DNA of 64,000 bases from the NCBI RefSeq assembly GCF_900115495.1, contig NZ_FOWR01000004.1, forward strand, positions 1 to 64,000, read 5' to 3'. Each line of letters opens with the position of its first letter. The first letter of the stretch is position 1. The translations under genes were made by a program, and so were the position numbers. Source of the stretch: Enterovibrio norvegicus DSM 15893. GTDB taxonomy: Bacteria > Pseudomonadota > Gammaproteobacteria > Enterobacterales > Vibrionaceae. Positions 1-8,950 of the stretch are shown here, in pieces. Under the pieces are notes generated by a model. That model did not search any database. It was given only the letters and a program-made list of their open reading frames with translations, and was not told the DNA's origin.

Positions 1-2775
1 GCATCGCCGCCTTCAGCAACAGACGCGCTCAAGTCGCCCGTGACGACTGCGGCATCGTCGGTGCCTTCAACGGTCACGGTGATTTGATGTGTGGAGCCAT
101 CAGACGCTGTGAGGGTGAAGGTGTCGTTTGCCGACTCGCCGTCTGGCAGGGTTTGCGCGTTTTCGGCGTTAACCGTGTACGTCCACTCGCCGTCAGTGAG
201 TGTAAGGCTACCGTATTCACCTTCAATCGTGGTGTTACTGATGGTTGGGTTTTCACCGTTATCCGCGTCACTGATGCTGATAGAGCCCGACACTGTGGTG
301 CCTTGGTCCGTGGTGTTGCCCGTCGTGTCGCCTGTGACGACAGCGGCATCGTCAGTACCCGTGATGGTAATGACGATGTCTTGGGTGGTGCCATCTGATG
401 CGGTGACCGTGATGGTGTCCGTCGCGGTATCACCGTCAGCCAGCGATTGGATCGACGCGCTGTCAGCGGTGTACGTCCATGCGCCATCGACGAGGGTCAA
501 TGACCCGTATTCACCCGCCAAGGTGCCATTTGGAATGGTGGGCGTTTCACCGGTATCAACATCGGTAATAGTGATGGTGCCAGAGGCTGTTTGCGCACCC
601 GTATCTTCAGTGATGCTCGCGGTGCTATCACCGGTGATAACTGCCGCATCATCTGCGCCTGTCACATCCACCGTGATTTGCTGCACCGTGCCATCCGACG
701 CCGTCAGTGTGAAGGTTTCTTGCTCGGTTTGGTCATCGTTTAATGACGCTGCTTTGGCCGGATCGACCGTGTAGGTCCAGTTGCCGTCAGTCAGCGTGAA
801 GGTACCGTAATCACCGTCGATGGAGACATTGTCAAAGCTTGGTGTGTCACCGTCATCCACGTCAGTGATAGAGAGCGTGCCAGAGACACTGGTTTGAGGC
901 GTGTCTGCGCCTAAATCAATGCCACCCGAGGTCACACCCGTGACAACAGAGGCATCATCGCTGCCTGTTACCGTCACTGTAATTTGGTGCTCAGAGCCAT
1001 CCGATGCAGTGACCGTGATGGTGTCTGTGGCTGAATCACCGTCACCCATAGATTGTGCATTTTCAGGGTTGACCGTGTAGGTCCATTCGCCGTCAGTCAG
1101 TGTGAGGCTACCGTATTCACCTTCGACTGTGCCGTTTTCAAGGGTCGGTTGTACTGCCGCATCAGGGTCGCTGATGTTGATTGAGCCGGAGACAGAGGCA
1201 TCGCCGCCTTCAGCAACAGACGCGCTCAAGTCGCCTGTGACGACAGCTGCATCGTCAGTGCCTTCGACAGTGACCGTGATTTGATGGGTGGATCCATCAG
1301 ACGCCGTTAAGGTGAAGGTGTCGTTCGCCGACTCGCCGTCTGGCAGGGTTTGTGCACTGTCAGGGTCAACCGTGTAGGTCCATTCGCCGTCAGTCAGTGT
1401 GAGGCTACCGTATTCCCCTTCAATCGTGATGTTATCGATGGTTGGGTTTTCACCGTTATCCACATCACTGATGCTGATAGAGCCAGACACTGTGGTGCCT
1501 TGGTCAGTGGTGTTGCCAGACGTGTCGCCCGTCACCACAGCAGCATCATCAGTACCAGTGATGGTAATCACGATGTCTTGCGTGGTGCCGTCTGATGCCG
1601 TGACTGTGATGGTGTCCGTCGCGGTATCACCGTCAGCCAGCGATTGGATCGACGCGCTGTCAGCGGTATAAGTCCAAGCGCCATCAACCAAGGTCAGTGA
1701 ACCGTATTCACCCGCCAAGGTGCCATTTGGAATAGTGGGTGTGTCACCGGTGTCCGCATCGGTAATGGTGATGGTGCCTGAGGCAGTTTGTGCGCCGGCA
1801 TCTTCGGTAATGCTCGCGGTGAAATTACCAGAGACCACTGCCGCATCGTCGGTGCCTGTGACATCCACCGTGATTTGTTGCACCGTGCCATCCGATGCCG
1901 TCAGTGTGAACACCTCTTGCTCGGTTTGATTGTCGTTCAGTGCATCGGCTTTGGACGGATCAACCGTGTAGGTCCAGTTACCGTCAGTCAGCGTGAAGGT
2001 ACCGTAATCGCCGTCGATCGATACATTGTCGAAGCTCGGTGTGTCACCGTCATCCACGTCAGTGATCGAGAGCGTGCCAGAGACACTGGTTTCTGGGGTA
2101 TCAGCGCCTAAATCAATGCCGCCAGAGGTCACGCCACTCACCACAGCAGCATCATCACTGCCCGTGACCGTGACCGATATTTGGTGCTCAGAGCCGTCAG
2201 AGGCCGTCACTGTAATGGTGTCGGTGGCGGAATCCCCGTCACCTAAAGACTGTGCATTGTCTGGGTTGACCGTGTAGGTCCACTCACCGTCCGTCAGTGT
2301 CAGGCTACCGTATTCGCCTTCAATCGTGCCGTTTTCAAGGGTCGGTTGTACCGCCGCATCAGGGTCACTGATGTTGATTGAGCCGGAGACAGACGCATCG
2401 CCGCCTTCAGCAACAGACGCGCTCAAGTCGCCCGTGACGACTGCGGCATCGTCAGTGCCTTCAACCGTTACTGTGATTTGGTGGGTTGATCCATCAGACG
2501 CCGTTAAGGTGAAGGTGTCGTTTGCCGACTCGCCGTCTGGCAGGGTTTGTGCGCTTTCGGCGTTAACCGTGTACGTCCACTCGCCGTCAGTCAGTGTGAG
2601 GCTACCGTATTCCCCTTCAATCGTGATGTTATCGATGGTTGGGTTTTCACCGTTATCCACATCACTGATGCTGATAGAGCCCGATACTGTGGTGCCTTGG
2701 TCAGTGGTGTTGCCAGACGTGTCGCCCGTCACCACAGCAGCATCGTCAGTACCTGCGATGGTAATCACGATGTCA
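1..2775 (-). repeat. Higher-order tandem repeat of 1197 bp inside the adhesin gene
   Basis: The string GCATCGCCGCCTTCAGCAAC begins at 1, 1198 and 2395, exactly 1197 bp (399 codons) apart. Each period holds four different VCBS units in the same order. Copies 1-1197 and 1198-2394 are complete and differ at scattered positions; the third copy runs from 2395 until similarity fades near 2775. The array may continue past the left edge. This indicates recent expansion by four-unit blocks rather than by single units. Confidence 0.9.
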
Positions 2776-5700
2776 TGCGTGTTTCCTTCGCTGTCAGTCA
2801 GAGTGAGGGTGTCTGTGGTGCTTTCTCCTTCAGCTAAGGACTGACCTGCACCAGGATTGAGGGTGTATGTCCATTCACCATCAGTGAGCGTTAAGCTACC
2901 GAATTCACCGTCCACCTTGGTGTTTTCAATGGTTGGCGTATCGCCCGTGTCAGGGTCGACAAGTTCAATGGTGCCTGACGCGCTTGGTGCAACGACACCT
3001 GAGCCTTCCGTCAAGGTACCCGTGGTTTCACCAGTGAGGACAGCAGCATCATCTGTCCCCGTTACATTGATGACAAGCGTGTGTTCACCGCCTTCAGAAT
3101 CAGTGATGGTGATCGTGTCAGCAACAGTGACACCGCCGTCGAGAGACTCAGCAAGCTCAGGGTCAAGGGTATATGTCCAATCGCCATCAACCATGTCGAA
3201 GGTGCCATATTGGCCGCTTTGTGTGGTATCAGGTAGCGTTGGGTTGTCACTGGTGTCTGGGTCGTCAATAGACAGGCTTCCGCTCGCGACCAGAGACGCA
3301 TTATCGTCCGTCACGTTGCCAACGAGATCGCCACTTAACTCAGCGGCACTCTCGCTACCCGTGATCGTAACTTCAATGTCGTGAACCGTTCCATCAGATG
3401 CGGTAATGCTGATGGTGTCTGTGGCAGTTTCACCTTCATCAAGGTACTGCGCCAACTCAGGGTCTAGCGTGTATGTCCAAGCGCCATCGACCATTTCTAG
3501 CGAACCGTATTGGCCGTGGATTGTGCCGTTTGGCAGGGTTGGATTATCGTTCGAATCTGGATCGACGAGGTCAACTGTACCCGTAGCGGTGAGTAGGCCA
3601 CCTTCAGCGACGGTGCCCGTTGTGCTGCCTTGCAATACAGGCTCTTGATCAGTGCCGGTAATGGTAATGACGATGTCATGGGTTGAACCGTCAGACGCTT
3701 CAATCGTGATGGTGTCGGTCGTAATGTCGCCTTCGTTCAGTGACGCAACGCTGTCTGGATTGAGCGTGTAAGTCCACTCGCCATCAACAAGGTCTAGCGA
3801 ACCAAACGTGCCGTCTACCGTGGCATCTGGCAGGGTAGGGTTATCATCTGAATCAGGGTCGACAATCTCAATCGTGCCGCTGGTCGTCAGATCGCCCCCA
3901 TCATCTAAATCGCCTGTTGTGTGACCGCGAAGTTCTGGCGCATCGTCCGTGCCTGTGATGGTGATAACAATGCTTTGCGTTGTACCATCGGTTGCTGTCA
4001 GCGTAATGGTATCGGTGTCTGTATCGCCCTCAGGAATTTCCGAGGCAGCGTTTTTATAGAGGGTGTACGTCCATGCCCCATCTACCAACTCCAACGCCCC
4101 GTATTCGCCTTCGATGCGTGTGTCATCAAAACTTGGTGTGTCGTCACTATCAACGTCTGAAATACTGATTTCGCCGCTGACAGTCAGGGTTTCGCCGGAC
4201 GTTGTGTCTGTGAGGTCGCCTGTCACTTCCCCACTAACAACGGGGAGATCATCCGTACCAACAATGTTGATAACGATGTCCATCGGCGTGCCGTCAAGTG
4301 AATACACCGTGACGGTGTCTGCCAGCGGGTCACCCGCGTCTAAGCCGTTCAGCATGTCGTTGTGAGACGGATCTGTGGTGTATGTCCAGTTACCGGCTTT
4401 GTCGATGGTGACTTCACCGTACGTACCTGTGTAGTTGCCCGCGTTGAAGAAGTATTCGCCGTAATCCGCGTCCGATACCGTTGCGCGGCCTGAGGTGGAA
4501 AGCTGACCGTCTGTTTCGTTGATGGTAGCAGACTGCTTGCCACCAAACGTAGCAGCATCGTTTGTGCCATCAATGGTGATGGTGATGCTTTGCATGGTGC
4601 CATCTTCAGCGCGCACTGTGATGGTGTCGGTAAGGTGATCACCTTCGCTTAGGCGATCAATTGCGCCTTTTTCATCTGTGGTGCTATATGTCCAAGAACC
4701 ATCTTCGGCAATGGTCAGTTCACCCCAGCGACCTTCAATGGTTTGCGCCGTAAACGCACCATCAGTGCCATCAACATCGGTAGACGTCAATGAACCTGTG
4801 GTAGACATGGTGCCATCTGATTCAATGACCGTACCGGTAATGTCACCGGCAATTTCAGCGGGATCGTTAGTGCCGATAATGGTGACAAGCAGTTCTGTTT
4901 CGGTTCCGTCCACTGAGCGTACAGTGATCGACTCGACTAAGGTTTCGCCTTCCGCAAGTGCATCAAGCGCAGAGCTTTGGTTTGGATCTGACGTGTATGT
5001 CCAGTTACCGGCGCGATCAATGCTGACCGAACCAAAATCACTGAGATAGGTGCCCGCCAACATGAAAGATTCACCGTAATCTGGGTCAACCGTGTTGATT
5101 GAGCCGGATACGCTAATTACATCGTTGGTCTCGTAAACATCTCGGGTTGAAATACCGGAGAAAACGGGCGCGTCGTTCACACCTTCAAGGGTGAACACTA
5201 TCTGTTGCTCTGTGCCGTCTTCTGCACGAACCGTCACGACTTCGGTCAGAGTATCGCCTTCACCTAGGCGTTCAATTGCGCCAGTCGGATCGGTGGAGGT
5301 ATATGTCCATGCACCTTCAGCATTGATGGTGAATTCGCCGCGTGGTGTGGATACGGTTTCTGCAACGAAGACATTGTCATTGCCGTCGACATCCTGTGAA
5401 GAGAGTTCGCCAGACGTTGATAATGTACCGCCGTTATCAACGACGGTTGCGGTGACATCACCATCAATCACGGCATCATCATTTGAGCCATTGATGGTGA
5501 TAGTAATTTGGGTTTCGGAACCATCAAGAGAGTAAACGGTGATGGTGTCAGTAATATGCTCGCCGTCTGTGAGCGAGTTAATGGTCGACAAGCTACTGTC
5601 GTTTGTTGCATAACTCCAGTTACCCGCCGCATCAATCGTGAGTACGCCGTATTGGCCATCAAGATCGCCGGCTTGCATGAAGGATTGACCCGCATCTGCA

Positions 5701-8435
5701 TCTACCACATTAATAGAGCCTGCTGCAGATAATCCGTCTTGACCTTCAGTGATCGTGCCTGTGCTAATGGCTGAGAATACAGCTTCGTCGTTCACCCCTT
5801 GGAAGGTGATTTCAATGTGCTGTTCTGTACCGTCTGCGGCGCGTACCGTCACGACTTCTGTGAGGGTATCGCCCTCACCAAGGGATTTGATGACACCTGT
5901 TGGGTCGGTAGATTCGTATGTCCAGTTGCCTGCTGCGTCGATGGTGAGTTCACCGCGCAGGGTAGAAACGGTTTCAGCAACAAAGGCGTTGTTTTGTCCG
6001 TCTATATCCGAGGAAGAAAGCTGTCCTGTTGCGGTCAAACCACCTTCTGTGCCGACAATGGTACTGGACACTTCACCTGCCACTTCTGCAGGGTCGTTGG
6101 TTCCTGTGATATTCATGACGATTTGATGTTCATCGCCGTTGCTGTCGACCAAGGTGATGACGTCAACGGCTTGTTCACCTTCTGCAAGTGGCGCGGCGGC
6201 CTCTTTATCGACGGTGTACGTCCAGTTCCCATTCACCAAGACTAGGGTGCCGTAACTCCCCTGAACGGATGTGTTGGCGATGGTGGTGTTATCGTTTGCA
6301 TCTGGATCGGAGACGCTAATGCTTCCTGTTGCAACTGCATTTCCGTTTGTGTTGTCTTGAACGGCTGAAGTGGTGTCGCCCGAGATTTCAGCAACATCAT
6401 CAGTGCCTGTTACGTTGATCGTGATCTGATGCTGAGAGCCGTCAGATGCGGTAAGTGTGATGGTATCTGCTCGTTCTTCGCCTTCCCCAAGCGATTGAGT
6501 TTTCTCGCGGTCGACCGTGTAGGTCCAATTGCCATCAACAAGCTCAAAGGTGCCGTATTGCCCGTCGATACTGGTGTTGTCGATGGTGGCTGTTTTACCG
6601 TTATCAGGATCGGTCACGGTGATCGACCCTGTCGCTGTTGTCGCACCTTCTGTTGAATCTTGAACGCTCGCTGTTGTGTCACCTGTTACCACAGCCGCAT
6701 CGTCAGTGCCTGTTACTGCGATCTCGATAGTGTGTTGTGAGCCATCAGATGCGGAAAGTGCGATGGTGTCAGTGGCTTCTTCACCCTCTGCGAGAGATTG
6801 GGTTTTCTCACGATCAACGGTGTAGGTCCAATTGCCATCCACAAGGTTAAAGGTACCGTATTGTCCTTCGATACTGGTGTTGTCAATCGTGGCTGTTTCG
6901 CCGCTGTCGGGATCGGTAACAGTAATAGAGCCTGTCGCTGTTGTCGCACCTTCAGTTGAATCTTGAACGCTCGCTGTTGTGTCACCTGTTACCACAGCCG
7001 CATCGTCAGTGCCTGTTACTGCGATCTCGATAGTGTGTTGTGAGCCATCAGATGCGGAAAGTGCGATGGTGTCAGTGGCTTCTTCACCCTCTGCGAGAGA
7101 TTGGGTTTTCTCACGATCAACGGTGTAGGTCCAATTGCCATCCACAAGGTTAAAGGTACCGTATTGTCCTTCGATACTGGTGTTGTCAATCGTGGCTGTT
7201 TCGCCGCTGTCGGGATCGGTAACAGTAATAGAGCCTGTCGCTGTTGCTGCACCGTCGGTAGAATCCTGAACGACTGCGGTTGTGTCACCAGTAACCACTG
7301 CTGCATCATCGGTGCCTGTTACCGTAATATCGATGGAATGCTGTGAGCCATCAGATGCCGTTAATATGATGGAATCAACGGCTTCTTCGTCTTCTGCCAA
7401 CGATTGCGCTTTGTCTGGGTCGAGCACATAGGTCCAATCGCCATCGACGAGCTCAAAGGTGCCGTATTCACCTTCGATTTGCGTGTTTTCTATAGTCGCT
7501 GTTTCACCATTGTCAGGATCGGTTACAGTGATAGAACCCGACGCCGACGTGACGGACTCACTATCAGTGATGCTTGCAGTGACATCACCAGACACTTTTG
7601 CAGCATCGTCTTTACCAGTAACAGTGATCGTCACTTGATGCGATGAGCCATCAGTCGCGGTGAGGGTGACGACATCGGTCGCTTCTTCGCCTTCGGCAAG
7701 CGGCTTCGCTTTATCTGGGTCTAAGGTATACACCCAATTGCCATCGACCAGCACCAAGGTGCCATAAGCACTATCGATAGTGGAGTTAGGAATGGTTGTT
7801 TGATTGTTTGAGTCGGGGTCAGAAATGTTAATGGAACCGGACACGGTAATTGGACCATCGCCGTCGTTATCTTCCAGTTGAGCTTGTGTATCGCCAGAAA
7901 CGGTTGCAGGGCGGTCGATGACAGAATCAGTGTCTGACGTATCGGTCTCTTGATTTGCGAGCAAGGCATAACGGGTATTACTGATGGCATCGATTTGTAA
8001 AGGTGATAAACCGGCTTCCGTTAACATGACATTGATAAAGCGTGGTATGCCCGCCTCTTCACTGCTATCAAATTGATGGCTTTCGATAACAACCTGCGCG
8101 CCCCAGCTTGAGTCTGAGACCACTTCGCCAGCAGCGGTTTCGGAATCCTCGACTTGCCCCGGATCTTGCCCTTCTTCGATAGCGGCAATGATATCAATGA
8201 CATCTGAAGGTAAATTTAGGCTTTCAACACCGTCTTCGCCGACCAATAATGCGTCGTCGAGAACATCAATTTGTTCTTGGTCTTCTGTAACAAGCCAAGC
8301 ATTTTTTCCCTTTGGCACAGAAATTACATCGCCAGTGTTCAGCTGCATGTTTGGTTGAGCAGGGCTTACTTCCCCATTTTTATCAACCACAAACGCCTGA
8401 CCCACTACCTGGCTAAGCACTAAATTGACGGCCAT
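1..8435 (-). CDS. Giant LapA-type VCBS-repeat adhesin, N-terminal 2811 residues (C-terminus beyond the left edge)
   Basis: Likely a cell-surface adhesin held in the outer membrane by its N-terminus. The ATG at 8435 follows GGAGAAGG, and the frame stays fixed to base 1: the Trp codon of the repeat core falls in the same phase in every unit checked. Residues 1-130 resemble the LapA retention module, with TAAG at about 100-103 (codons 8138-8127), the type of di-alanine site cut by the LapG protease, followed by SDSSWGAQ. From about residue 155 there are 26 visible VCBS-type units of 98-105 residues (core W-x-Y-T-x-D, then D-G-x-x-H and TGTDDAA). In family members the C-terminus carries RTX repeats and a type I secretion signal; that part is not in the window, nor are lapBCE, lapD or lapG. 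Units between about 4060 and 6100 form a distinct subtype with DYGE and AGNWTYT. Class assignment is strong; the ligand is unknown. Confidence 0.93.
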   Translation of the reverse strand, partial: MAVNLVLSQVVGQAFVVDKNGEVSPAQPNMQLNTGDVISVPKGKNAWLVTEDQEQIDVLDDALLVGEDGVESLNLPSDVIDIIAAIEEGQDPGQVEDSETAAGEVVSDSSWGAQVVIESHQFDSSEEAGIPRFINVMLTEAGLSPLQIDAISNTRYALLANQETDTSDTDSVIDRPATVSGDTQAQLEDNDGDGPITVSGSINISDPDSNNQTTIPNSTIDSAYGTLVLVDGNWVYTLDPDKAKPLAEGEEATDVVTLTATDGSSHQVTITVTGKDDAAKVSGDVTASITDSESVTSASGSITVTDPDNGETATIENTQIEGEYGTFELVDGDWTYVLDPDKAQSLAEDEEAVDSIILTASDGSQHSIDITVTGTDDAAVVTGDTTAVVQDSTDGAATATGSITVTDPDSGETATIDNTSIEGQYGTFNLVDGNWTYTVDREKTQSLAEGEEATDTIALSASDGSQHTIEIAVTGTDDAAVVTGDTTASVQDSTEGATTATGSITVTDPDSGETATIDNTSIEGQYGTFNLVDGNWTYTVDREKTQSLAEGEEATDTIALSASDGSQHTIEIAVTGTDDAAVVTGDTTASVQDSTEGATTATGSITVTDPDNGKTATIDNTSIDGQYGTFELVDGNWTYTVDREKTQSLGEGEERADTITLTASDGSQHQITINVTGTDDVAEISGDTTSAVQDNTNGNAVATGSISVSDPDANDNTTIANTSVQGSYGTLVLVNGNWTYTVDKEAAAPLAEGEQAVDVITLVDSNGDEHQIVMNITGTNDPAEVAGEVSSTIVGTEGGLTATGQLSSSDIDGQNNAFVAETVSTLRGELTIDAAGNWTYESTDPTGVIKSLGEGDTLTEVVTVRAADGTEQHIEITFQGVNDEAVFSAISTGTITEGQDGLSAAGSINVVDADAGQSFMQAGDLDGQYGVLTIDAAGNWSYATNDSSLSTINSLTDGEHITDTITVYSLDGSETQITITINGSNDDAVIDGDVTATVVDNGGTLSTSGELSSQDVDGNDNVFVAETVSTPRGEFTINAEGAWTYTSTDPTGAIERLGEGDTLTEVVTVRAEDGTEQQIVFTLEGVNDAPVFSGISTRDVYETNDVISVSGSINTVDPDYGESFMLAGTYLSDFGSVSIDRAGNWTYTSDPNQSSALDALAEGETLVESITVRSVDGTETELLVTIIGTNDPAEIAGDITGTVIESDGTMSTTGSLTSTDVDGTDGAFTAQTIEGRWGELTIAEDGSWTYSTTDEKGAIDRLSEGDHLTDTITVRAEDGTMQSITITIDGTNDAATFGGKQSATINETDGQLSTSGRATVSDADYGEYFFNAGNYTGTYGEVTIDKAGNWTYTTDPSHNDMLNGLDAGDPLADTVTVYSLDGTPMDIVINIVGTDDLPVVSGEVTGDLTDTTSGETLTVSGEISISDVDSDDTPSFDDTRIEGEYGALELVDGAWTYTLYKNAASEIPEGDTDTDTITLTATDGTTQSIVITITGTDDAPELRGHTTGDLDDGGDLTTSGTIEIVDPDSDDNPTLPDATVDGTFGSLDLVDGEWTYTLNPDSVASLNEGDITTDTITIEASDGSTHDIVITITGTDQEPVLQGSTTGTVAEGGLLTATGTVDLVDPDSNDNPTLPNGTIHGQYGSLEMVDGAWTYTLDPELAQYLDEGETATDTISITASDGTVHDIEVTITGSESAAELSGDLVGNVTDDNASLVASGSLSIDDPDTSDNPTLPDTTQSGQYGTFDMVDGDWTYTLDPELAESLDGGVTVADTITITDSEGGEHTLVINVTGTDDAAVLTGETTGTLTEGSGVVAPSASGTIELVDPDTGDTPTIENTKVDGEFGSLTLTDGEWTYTLNPGAGQSLAEGESTTDTLTLTDSEGNTHDIVITIAGTDDAAVVTGDTSGNTTDQGTTVSGSISISDVDNGENPTIDNITIEGEYGSLTLTDGEWTYTVNAESAQTLPDGESANDTFTLTASDGSTHQITVTVEGTDDAAVVTGDLSASVAEGGDASVSGSINISDPDAAVQPTLENGTIEGEYGSLTLTDGEWTYTVNPDNAQSLGDGDSATDTITVTASDGSEHQISVTVTGSDDAAVVSGVTSGGIDLGADTPETSVSGTLSITDVDDGDTPSFDNVSIDGDYGTFTLTDGNWTYTVDPSKADALNDNQTEQEVFTLTASDGTVQQITVDVTGTDDAAVVSGNFTASITEDAGAQTASGTITITDADTGDTPTIPNGTLAGEYGSLTLVDGAWTYTADSASIQSLADGDTATDTITVTASDGTTQDIVITITGTDDAAVVTGDTSGNTTDQGTTVSGSISISDVDNGENPTIDNITIEGEYGSLTLTDGEWTYTVDPDSAQTLPDGESANDTFTLTASDGSTHQITVTVEGTDDAAVVTGDLSASVAEGGDASVSGSINISDPDAAVQPTLENGTVEGEYGSLTLTDGEWTYTVNPENAQSMGDGDSATDTITVTASDGSEHQITVTVTGSDDASVVTGVTSGGIDLGADTPQTSVSGTLSITDVDDGDTPSFDNVSIDGDYGTFTLTDGNWTYTVDPAKAASLNDDQTEQETFTLTASDGTVQQITVDVTGADDAAVITGDSTASITEDTGAQTASGTITITDVDTGETPTIPNGTLAGEYGSLTLVDGAWTYTADSASIQSLADGDTATDTITVTASDGTTQDIVITITGTDDAAVVTGDTTGNTTDQGTTVSGSISISDADNGENPTISNTTIEGEYGSLTLTDGEWTYTVNAENAQTLPDGESANDTFTLTASDGSTHQITVTVEGTDDAAVVTGDLSASVAEGGD
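6655..7260 (-). repeat. Two almost identical adjacent 303-bp VCBS units
   Basis: The segment starting TGTTACTGCGATCTCG at 6711 recurs at 7014, 303 bp (101 codons) later, and the two copies are nearly base-identical across the whole unit. The neighbouring units are clearly more diverged. This is a recent single-unit duplication within the adhesin, separate from the 1197-bp block duplication nearer the left edge. Confidence 0.85.
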
Positions 8436-8950
8436 ATCCTTCTCCCGAACGCTTCCGTTTTAATTATGGAATGTGTGTCTCACAATCAACTCGCTGTATA
8501 AACTTAGTACACAACAATCGAAGCTGAGAAAACGATCAAGCCATCTCCAAGATAATGATTAATATGTGTTTCATATATGAGACTTGTGGCATTTAATGAG
8601 GATGTTTTTAGTTAAATTGCCTAGAAAATAAGATATTAAATGAAAGTAAAGAAGGCATGCTTTTAATATTGCATAGCAAACAGCGCGTATCAGTGAAACT
8701 AAGTAATTGATGAACAGTGGGCAAGTGGAATTGGCAGGTAGGCAAAAAAGCCACTAGTTTTATTAGATAAATACATGCATCTAAAGTGCGACAGAGAGAA
8801 GGGTATGTGCGCCACAAGTGCGTTAATTACGCGGAATGACTGGAGCTTTTTGTCATTGATTGTCCGTTTTACTTACAGCGTTTCTCTTACTTTGCCTTTG
8901 TGGGATGTTAAGCGACTGCTCTTAGCGAACAACATCGAAAGGAATGTCTA
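8436..8950. other. Divergent intergenic region between the adhesin and the hybrid sensor gene
   Basis: About 515 bp of AT-rich DNA with no convincing gene. It must carry the adhesin promoter (minus strand) and that of the signalling pair (plus strand), so shared or linked control is possible. I could not identify a specific operator or a strong sigma-70 promoter with confidence. Confidence 0.6.

Noticed and set aside
74-8203. Many short open frames on both strands within 74-8203
   Set aside because: They are shadows of the repetitive adhesin gene; all recur with the VCBS period and none has a ribosome binding site or recognisable domain.
8608-8817. Minus-strand frame of 69 codons between the adhesin and hybrid sensor genes
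   Set aside because: Low-complexity, Cys/Leu-rich composition, no ribosome binding site and no family resemblance; it lies in promoter DNA.
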